DNA of 64,000 nt from Burkholderia sp. SRS-W-2-2016 (GTDB lineage: Bacteria > Pseudomonadota > Gammaproteobacteria > Burkholderiales > Burkholderiaceae): assembly GCF_001931485.1 (NCBI RefSeq), contig NZ_MSDV01000003.1:1-64000 (forward strand), given 5' to 3'. A program made the position numbers and the translations under genes. Position 1 is the stretch's first letter, and each line of letters opens with the position of its first letter. The notes beneath the pieces were generated by a model, which saw only the letters and a list, made by a program, of their open reading frames with translations, was not told the origin of the DNA and did not search any database. Of this stretch, positions 57,106-64,000 are shown in pieces.

Positions 57106-58254
57106 CTAGCTCTGCATCAACCGCTTCTGCCGCGCGACACTCATGATCAGCCCGATCGCGACGCCGAGCGTCGTCAGCGCGGTGCCGCCGTAACTCATGA
57201 ACGGCAACGGCACGCCGACCACCGGCAGGATCCCGCTCACCATCCCGATGTTCACGAACGCGTAGGTGAAGAACGCCATCGTTAGCGAGCCGGCCAATAA
57301 TCGCCCGAATAGCGTTGCGCCATTGGCCGCGATAAAGAGGCCGCGCGCTATCAGCAGCATGTAGAGCGTGAGTAGCACGATCCCCCCCGCCAGACCGAAC
57401 TCCTCGGAGAACACCGCGAAGATGAAGTCGGTGTGCTTCTCGGGGATGAATTCGAGGTGCGCCTGGGTGCCCTTGAGCCAGCCCTTGCCGAGCGGGCCGC
57501 CGGAGCCGATCGCGATCACCGCCTGAATCGTGTGAAAGCCCTTGCCGAGCGGGTCGGAAGTCGGGTCGAGCAGCGTACAGATGCGGTGCTTCTGGTAATC
57601 GTGCATCAGCGGCCACTGCACCTCGGGCTGGCAGATCTTGTCCTGGAACGCGGCGATCGAGACCACCGCGATCACCCCCGCGACCAGCACCGGCACGATC
57701 AGCTTGAAGCTCAGGCCGGCGAAATAAATCACGAAGAATCCGGCCGCGAACACCAGCACCGCGGTGCCGAGGTCGGGCTGCTTGGCGATCAGGCCGACCG
57801 GCAGCATCAGGATCGCGAAACCGACCAGGAAGTCGTACCAGCGCATCACGCCTTCGCGGCGCTGGTAGTACCACGCGAGCATCAGCGGGGTCGCGATCTT
57901 CAGGATTTCCGACGGCTGGATCACCACGCCGACGTTGATCCAGCGCTTCGCGCCTTTCTTGGTCAGGCCGAACATCGCGACCGCGATCAGTAACGCGATC
58001 CCGAACGTATAGAGCGGGACCGCGAAACGCATCAGCGTATTGGGCGGCACATTGGCGAGTCCCCACATCAGCACGAAGGTGAGCAGGATGTTGCGCAGCT
58101 GGTCCTCGACGCGGCCGGGCACGTCCAGACTCGCGCTGTACAGCGTGACGATGCCGACGCACAGCAGCAGGAACACGATCAGCGCGAGCGGGCGGTCGAA
58201 GCCCGCGAACATCTTCTTGATGCGGTCGAGCCAGGCGCGCTTGTCGAATTGCAT
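57106..58254 (-). CDS. rodA: Rod shape-determining protein RodA (SEDS glycosyltransferase)
   Basis: A 382-residue, ten-helix membrane protein; AAGGAG lies 5 bases before ATG 58254. SEDS hallmarks are present: AKRWINVGVVIQPSEILKI, the catalytic Asp region AKQPDLGTAVLVFAAG, LDPTSDPLGKGFHTIQA and the C-terminal LPFMSYGGTALT. RodA polymerises lipid II with PBP2 during elongation. It lies directly after mrdA on the same strand (10 bp between). Confidence 0.95.
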   Translation of the reverse strand: MQFDKRAWLDRIKKMFAGFDRPLALIVFLLLCVGIVTLYSASLDVPGRVEDQLRNILLTFVLMWGLANVPPNTLMRFAVPLYTFGIALLIAVAMFGLTKKGAKRWINVGVVIQPSEILKIATPLMLAWYYQRREGVMRWYDFLVGFAILMLPVGLIAKQPDLGTAVLVFAAGFFVIYFAGLSFKLIVPVLVAGVIAVVSIAAFQDKICQPEVQWPLMHDYQKHRICTLLDPTSDPLGKGFHTIQAVIAIGSGGPLGKGWLKGTQAHLEFIPEKHTDFIFAVFSEEFGLAGGIVLLTLYMLLIARGLFIAANGATLFGRLLAGSLTMAFFTYAFVNIGMVSGILPVVGVPLPFMSYGGTALTTLGVAIGLIMSVARQKRLMQS

Positions 58255-58264
58255 GCCTTTCTCC

Positions 58265-60670
58265 TTATTCGTCGATGCCGCCGGTGGCGGGCTGGCGCGG
58301 CGACGTATCGCGCACGCTGTCCTCGCGCGACGGCGCGGCGACGGCCGGCGCCGGCTCGCTGGCCGGGCGGGGTTGATGCGGTGCGTCGGACGAACGCGGC
58401 GCGGATTTTCTGGTGGCGGCGGTAGCGGACGCGGGCTTGGCCGCCGATGCGGGTTGCGCGCCCTTGGCTTTGGCCTTGGCGGTGGCCGTAGCCGAAGCGG
58501 CGGCCGGACGGGCTGCCGAAGTAGAGGCCGAAGCCCCCACCGGCGCGGATGCGCCATCCGCCGCGGGCGCTGACGCACCGACCGCAGCCGAAGCGCCCGA
58601 AGCCGCGGCAGCAGCCGACGCAGCAGCGGCAGCCCCCGGCATCGGCAGCGCGGTAAAGCCCGCCGCGATCCTCAGCGGTTGCGCGGTATCGCGCGCGGCC
58701 GGCACGTCGCCGACCTGCGGCGCGGACGCATCGAGCGTCGCCGAAGCCGCCGCCGCGACGGCCGCTTCCTCGGCGCCCGGCTTGTTCTTGCCGACGAGGT
58801 AATAGTCGAGCACCTTGCGCGCGATCGGGCCCGCCGATTCCGCGCCCCAGCCGCCGTTTTCGACGATCAGCGCGAGCGCGATTTTCGGCTGCTCGGCCGG
58901 CGCGAACGCGATGAACAGCGCGTGGTCGCGCAGATGCTCGGCGAGCGCATGACCCTTGTAGTTCGCGCCCTGCAACGAGTAGACCTGCGCGGTACCGGTC
59001 TTGCCGGCCGCCTGATACGGCGCACCGATGAACAGCTTCGACGCGGTGCCGTTGGTCACCACGCTGACCATCGCGCGCTTGATGAAGTCGATGTCCTGCT
59101 GCTTGACCGCGATCTTGTCGCTCGGGTCGCGCACCACCCGCTGGGTCGCCTTGGTGATCGGATTCTCGACGTCGCGCACGAGGTGGGGCTTCATCACGAC
59201 GCCGTTGTTCGCGAGCGTCGCGGTCGCGTGCGCGAGCTGCAGGATCGTGAACGAGTTGTAGCCCTGGCCGATCCCGAGGCTGATGGTCTCGCCTTCGTAC
59301 CACTTCTGCTGTTCGGGGCGGCGATACGCTTTGCGCTTCCAGTCGGTCGACGGCAGGATCCCGCGCGCCTCGCCGGCGATGTCGATGCCGGTGATCTGGC
59401 CGAAGCCCCACGGCTTCATGAAGTTCGCGATGTTGTTCACGCCGAGGTCGTGCGCGAGCATGTAGAAGTACGTGTCGTTCGACACCACGATTGCGCGGTT
59501 CATGTCGACCCAACCCTGGCCGGAGCGCACGTCGTTGCGGAACGTGTGGCCGCCGAACGTGTACGAGCCCGGATCCTGGAAGCCCCAGCCCGGCGTGCGC
59601 TTGTGCAGCGTCAGCGCGGCGAGCGCCATGAACGGCTTGTAGGTCGAGCCCGGCGGATAGGTGCCGTGCAGCGGACGGTTCAGCAGCGGGTGATCGGGGG
59701 AGTTGTTCAGTTCGTCCCAGGTCTGCTGGTCGATGCCGTCGACGAACGAATTCGGGTCGAAGCTCGGCGCCGACACGAACGCGAGTACGTCGCCGGTAGA
59801 GGGCTCGATCGCGACCAGTGCGCCGCGGCGGCCGGCGAACGCCTGCTCGGCGACCTGCTGCAGGCCGATATCGAGCGACAGTTCGAGGTTGTTGCCGGGC
59901 GTCGCCTGGGTGCGCGACAGCGTGCGCACCGGCCGGCCGCCGGCGGTCACTTCCACTTCCTCGAAACCGGTCTGGCCGTGCAGCTCGGTCTCGTAGCTCT
60001 GCTCGACACCGATCTTGCCGATGTAGTCGGTGCCCTTGTAGTTGTTCGCGTCGAGGCGCGGATCGTAGTGGTCCGGATCGCTGTCGTTCTGGTCGCTGGC
60101 GTCGTCGATGCGGTCCTGGTCGCGCTGCGAAATCCGCCCGATGTAGCCGATCACGTGCGCGGCGGTCGGGCCGAGCGGGTACTGGCGGAACAGTCGCGCG
60201 CGCACTTCGACGCCGGGGAAACGGAAGCGCTGCGCGGTGAAGCGGGCGACTTCGTCGTCGCTCAGACGGGTGCGGATCGGCAGACTCTCGAAGTTCTTCG
60301 AGTCTTCCTGCAGCTTCTTGAAGCGGCGGCGGTCGCGCGCGTCGATCGACACGACGGTCGCGAGGTTGTCGATCACGTTATCGAGCGAGTCGTTCAGCTT
60401 CGACGGCGTGATTTCGAGCGTGTAGGCCGAGTAGTTCTTCGCCAGCACGACGCCGTTGCGATCGGTGATGATGCCGCGGTTCGGCACGATCGGCGCGACC
60501 GAGATGCGGTTTTCGTCCGCCTGCAACGAGTACTTGCTGTAGTGCCACACCTGCAGGAACAGGAAGCGGAAGCCGATCAGCCCGAAGCAGACGAACACGA
60601 ACAGGCCCGCCGCCGCGACGCGCAGGCGGAATTTCGTGAGCTGCTGCTGGGTGTCCTTGAATTCGGTCAT
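58265..60670 (-). CDS. mrdA: Penicillin-binding protein 2 (MrdA) with long Ala-rich tail
   Basis: An 801-residue class B PBP: N-terminal membrane helix (AAGLFVFVCFGLIGFRFLFL), pedestal domain, and transpeptidase with SxxK in PPGSTYKPFMA (about 343), SND (about 395) and KTGTAQV (about 557). It crosslinks peptidoglycan with RodA. Typical PBP2 ends near 640-650; here about 150 residues of Ala/Ser/Pro/Lys low complexity follow (AAAASAAAAASGASAAVGAS and similar), ending QPATGGIDE. The tail is probably disordered and may be specific to this lineage. mreD lies upstream on the same strand. Confidence 0.94.
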   Translation of the reverse strand: MTEFKDTQQQLTKFRLRVAAAGLFVFVCFGLIGFRFLFLQVWHYSKYSLQADENRISVAPIVPNRGIITDRNGVVLAKNYSAYTLEITPSKLNDSLDNVIDNLATVVSIDARDRRRFKKLQEDSKNFESLPIRTRLSDDEVARFTAQRFRFPGVEVRARLFRQYPLGPTAAHVIGYIGRISQRDQDRIDDASDQNDSDPDHYDPRLDANNYKGTDYIGKIGVEQSYETELHGQTGFEEVEVTAGGRPVRTLSRTQATPGNNLELSLDIGLQQVAEQAFAGRRGALVAIEPSTGDVLAFVSAPSFDPNSFVDGIDQQTWDELNNSPDHPLLNRPLHGTYPPGSTYKPFMALAALTLHKRTPGWGFQDPGSYTFGGHTFRNDVRSGQGWVDMNRAIVVSNDTYFYMLAHDLGVNNIANFMKPWGFGQITGIDIAGEARGILPSTDWKRKAYRRPEQQKWYEGETISLGIGQGYNSFTILQLAHATATLANNGVVMKPHLVRDVENPITKATQRVVRDPSDKIAVKQQDIDFIKRAMVSVVTNGTASKLFIGAPYQAAGKTGTAQVYSLQGANYKGHALAEHLRDHALFIAFAPAEQPKIALALIVENGGWGAESAGPIARKVLDYYLVGKNKPGAEEAAVAAAASATLDASAPQVGDVPAARDTAQPLRIAAGFTALPMPGAAAAASAAAAASGASAAVGASAPAADGASAPVGASASTSAARPAAASATATAKAKAKGAQPASAAKPASATAATRKSAPRSSDAPHQPRPASEPAPAVAAPSREDSVRDTSPRQPATGGIDE

Positions 60671-60833
60671 GCGATTTCTGCAAAGGCCGGCATGCGGCCA
60701 TCAAGAGTGTGCGCCCAACCGGCGCGGCCGGGGGCAGGAACTGCGTTGCGCATCGGGCGGGCCGGCGGCAGCGGTTGCGCGCGAGATGTCGCGACGCAGC
60801 GGCCGGCGGGCCCGAGGCGGGATTAAATAGGCG

Positions 60834-61346
60834 TCAGATCGGCCGGGTGTCGTCGGGGTCGGCCGGGCGGCGTTGCGGCATCAACAGCAGGATGCTCGCG
60901 ACCGGCCACAGCGCGGCTTCGACAAAACCGTCGATCAGGTAACTCCAGCCCGGGAACGCCGCGCCGGTCAGCAGTCGGATCACGAACGGCACCAGCTGCG
61001 CGACGACCAGCAGCGGCATCACCGCGAACGTTTGCACGCCGAGCGACATCCACAGCACGCGGCGGTGAATCGTGATCGCGCCGTACGACAGCAGCGTGTA
61101 CGCGAGCGCGTGCTCGCCGAGCAGGCTGGCGTTATGCACGTCCATCAACAGCCCGAGGGAAAACGCGATACCCATGCCGACCTTGCGCGGCTGGTGCACG
61201 TTCCAGAACAGCAGCACCAGCGCGACGAAGTCGGGCACGCCGGCCAGACGTCCCCACGGCATCAGGTTCAGCAGGAACGCGGCGGCGAGGCTGAAGGTGA
61301 TGAAGTACGGGTTGACCGGCTGCAGGATGTATTGCGGGCGGTTCAT
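60834..61346 (-). CDS. mreD: Rod shape-determining protein MreD
   Basis: A 170-residue protein with five hydrophobic segments (for example ITFSLAAAFLLNLMPWG and VALVLLFWNVH) and the MreD pattern GLLMDVHNASLLGEHAL. It couples MreB/MreC to RodA-PBP2. Its start overlaps the mreC stop (61343-61346), so the genes are translationally coupled. Confidence 0.9.
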   Translation of the reverse strand: MNRPQYILQPVNPYFITFSLAAAFLLNLMPWGRLAGVPDFVALVLLFWNVHQPRKVGMGIAFSLGLLMDVHNASLLGEHALAYTLLSYGAITIHRRVLWMSLGVQTFAVMPLLVVAQLVPFVIRLLTGAAFPGWSYLIDGFVEAALWPVASILLLMPQRRPADPDDTRPI

Positions 61347-62539
61347 GGCTGAGCCCCCGGCGCGGTTTGCGGCTTGGCGGTTTCGGTGGCGGCGGGCTTG
61401 TCGGCCTGCTTCGCGGGTTTCTTTTCGGCGGGCTTCTTTTCCGCGGCGGCTTTGGCCGGGGCTTTTTCCGCGGCCTTGCCGGCGGCGGGCTTCTCGGCCG
61501 GGGCTTTACCGGTGGCGGGCTTTTCGGCGGCCGGCTTTTCGCCTGCCTTGGCCGTGCCCTTGTCGGCCGGCTTGTCAGCCGCTTTTTCGCCGGCCTTGGC
61601 GGCGGACTTGTCCGCCGCGCCCTTCGCGTCGGCGCTCTTGCCCTTCTTCCGGGCTTCCTTCGCGGCCGTCGCCGGATCGGGTTCGTCGGCCGGGCGCGGC
61701 GGCACGTCGCTTACCACGTGCAGCACCAGCAACTGGCGCGCGCCGCGCACCGCCGCGACCGGCAGGCAGATCACCCGCGCGAACGCGGTATCGGCCTGCT
61801 TGTCGACGCGCACGACTTTCGCGACCGGCAGCCCCGGCGGATACACGCCGTCGAGCCCGCTGGTGACGAGTTCGTCGCCGGCCTGGACGTCGGCGCTGAT
61901 CGGCACGAAGCGCAGATCGAGCGTGTCGCCCTTCGGCGTGCCGTAGATCACGCTGCGCAAGCCGGTGCGCAGGATTTCGACCGGCACCGCCTGGTCCTTG
62001 TCGGTGAGCAGCGTCACTTCGGCCTGCAACGGGAACACCCGGGTGATCTGGCCGATCACGCCGTCTTCGGTGACGACCGGCGAGCCGTTGCGGATGCCTT
62101 GCTGCGCGCCGCGGCCGATCACGACCTTCTGCGTGAACGGGTCGCGCGTGTCGTACTGGATTTCGGCGGGCAGCGATTGCGTGCTCAACTGTTGCGACAG
62201 TTGCAGCAACGCACGCAGATGGGTGTTTTCAGCGGCGAGCGACGCAGCCGTATTGGCTTGCTGCGACATCTGCAGATCGCGCGTGCGCAGCTTGTCGTTT
62301 TCGTTGCGCAGCGTCGCGCTCGTCACGGCGAGGTCGGCGGCGCCCATGAAGATGTCGCGCGGCACGAGGGCTGCGCGCTGCAACGGATAGAGACCCGCGC
62401 CGAGCACGCCGCGGACGATTTCGAGCGTCTGGAAGCGGGCATCGGAAATCAGCAGGGCGAGCGCCAGCACGACGAAGAACACCAGTCGTGCGAGAGCGGA
62501 GGGGCCTTGCTTGAACAGGGGCGGCGGACTGTATTCCAT
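61343..62539 (-). CDS. mreC: Cell shape protein MreC with Lys/Ala-rich extension
   Basis: A 398-residue bitopic protein: one membrane helix (LVFFVVLALALLISDARF), a periplasmic coiled coil (RNENDKLRTRDLQMSQQAN) and the beta-rich MreC domain (GRGAQQGIRNGSPVVTEDG, DELVTSGLDGVYPPGLPVA). MreC activates PBP2. Normal MreC ends near 290; about 110 residues of KPA/AEKP-type repeats follow, very basic and probably disordered. Confidence 0.93.
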   Translation of the reverse strand: MEYSPPPLFKQGPSALARLVFFVVLALALLISDARFQTLEIVRGVLGAGLYPLQRAALVPRDIFMGAADLAVTSATLRNENDKLRTRDLQMSQQANTAASLAAENTHLRALLQLSQQLSTQSLPAEIQYDTRDPFTQKVVIGRGAQQGIRNGSPVVTEDGVIGQITRVFPLQAEVTLLTDKDQAVPVEILRTGLRSVIYGTPKGDTLDLRFVPISADVQAGDELVTSGLDGVYPPGLPVAKVVRVDKQADTAFARVICLPVAAVRGARQLLVLHVVSDVPPRPADEPDPATAAKEARKKGKSADAKGAADKSAAKAGEKAADKPADKGTAKAGEKPAAEKPATGKAPAEKPAAGKAAEKAPAKAAAEKKPAEKKPAKQADKPAATETAKPQTAPGAQP

Positions 62540-62693
62540 GGTCGGCGCCGGGGGCGTATGCGATTGGGTGAGACGGCGGCGCGCGACGCGCGCACGCTCA
62601 GCGCGCGGCGGCTGGGTGGGCCAGCCAACGACAAAGCGGCCCGCAAGGGGCCGTGTGCCAGATCCGCGCTACTGACATAAGAGAAAAGCTCGC

Positions 62694-63737
<1,044 letters not shown>

Positions 63738-63950
63738 TCAAAATCCTGTCTCGCTGGGGGCCGGGCCTCGCACCGTATGCGTAGGGCGGCAGCGGAAAAA
63801 TAACAGCCTCAACCGGGCGAGCGCGCCACAGGAGCTTGAAGCTGCGGGGGAGTCTACCGGAGGCGGTGGCTAAGCCAGGTCGGAAAAGCGCCGGACCGTT
63901 CTGGGAATTGTCCGCAATCGTCCGTAAGGCCCTGGTAAGTCGGTCCGGGT

Positions 63951-63981
63951 TTGGGTCGAACGCGTAATGATACCTTATAAT
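63951..63981 (+). promoter_or_regulatory. Promoter-like pair pointing out of the window
   Basis: TATAAT at 63976-63981 with TTGGGT at 63951-63956 (spacer 19). It faces right; in Burkholderia-type genomes gatC usually lies there, so this is probably its promoter. The mreB promoter must lie in the same 263-bp gap on the other strand but I could not fix it. Confidence 0.5.
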
Positions 63982-64000
63982 TTTGGATGTTTTGCAGGAA

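Noticed and set aside
58679-60826. Plus-strand frame of over 700 codons opposite mrdA
   Set aside because: Shadow of a firmly identified penicillin-binding protein gene; no start signal or motif.

Overview
The window is two different pieces of DNA joined at about 47,494. Positions 1-47,493 are the cargo and transfer region of a large conjugative element (a plasmid, or a plasmid-like integrated element). Positions 47,494-64,000 are ordinary housekeeping chromosome of a Burkholderia/Paraburkholderia-type betaproteobacterium. The host call rests on the order htpX 3' end - rsmB - DUF4390 - ntrY-like - ntrX-like - tRNA-Phe - queC-queE-queD, then the convergent rodA-mrdA-mreD-mreC-mreB block, together with high GC and the individual protein sequences. 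No taxonomic search was possible.

Element layout. 1-4,580: a field of inverted GTGGGA boxes, a small ribbon-helix-helix-like protein, an SF3-type replication helicase and two unknown followers; an IS150-group insertion sequence (4,589-6,036) then splits a terminator hairpin. 6,058-8,835: small accessory genes (two clearly ankyrin-type), four of them headed by a similar two-hairpin leader. 8,914-13,066: a large unknown protein divergent from an AAA ATPase, which is followed by a HEPN-like protein. 13,187-17,435: an ardA-like antirestriction gene behind a long leader, a lipoprotein, a ParA-type locus flanked by repeats, and a second copy of the long leader. 17,550-23,993: a DotA/TraY-family secretion protein and a run of small membrane proteins, a periplasmic GH3 hydrolase and an ankyrin membrane protein. 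24,144-35,680: accessory genes rich in likely defence functions (GHKL ATPase with a Shedu-like nuclease domain, SIR2-like/DUF4917, HEPN-like, Abi-type, DUF4365 plus partner), with a lipoprotein metallopeptidase, an XRE regulator and a five-gene operon among them. 35,710-46,207: a recombinase-arm-like protein, small genes, an iteron array and hairpin cluster, then RHH protein - VirD4-type coupling ATPase - MobF relaxase, the same order as trwA-trwB-trwC of R388. 46,238-47,285: two paralogous helix-turn-helix genes before the junction.

How it works together (inference). The relaxase, coupling protein and RHH protein would form the relaxosome on an origin of transfer inside 37,447-38,022. The DotA/TraY protein belongs to a mating-pair apparatus whose other genes lie outside the window. 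A recurrent inverted repeat (GCGTTGG-TG-CCAACGC) sits just upstream of four transfer or transfer-adjacent transcription units and looks like the operator of one regulon. ArdA and the defence-like genes would protect the element on entry and the host afterwards.

Chromosome. RsmB methylates 16S rRNA; the NtrY/NtrX-like pair is a two-component system; QueC, QueE and QueD make the 7-deazaguanine precursor of queuosine; RodA, PBP2, MreD, MreC and MreB build the elongation machinery that sets rod shape. Only the last 37 codons of htpX are present at the junction, so the element (or an assembly join) cuts that gene.

The observations I consider most likely to be new are the two-hairpin leader family with compensatory stem changes, the shared inverted-repeat operator, the 11-bp iteron array with 24-bp spacing beside the transfer genes, and the duplicated long leader of ardA.
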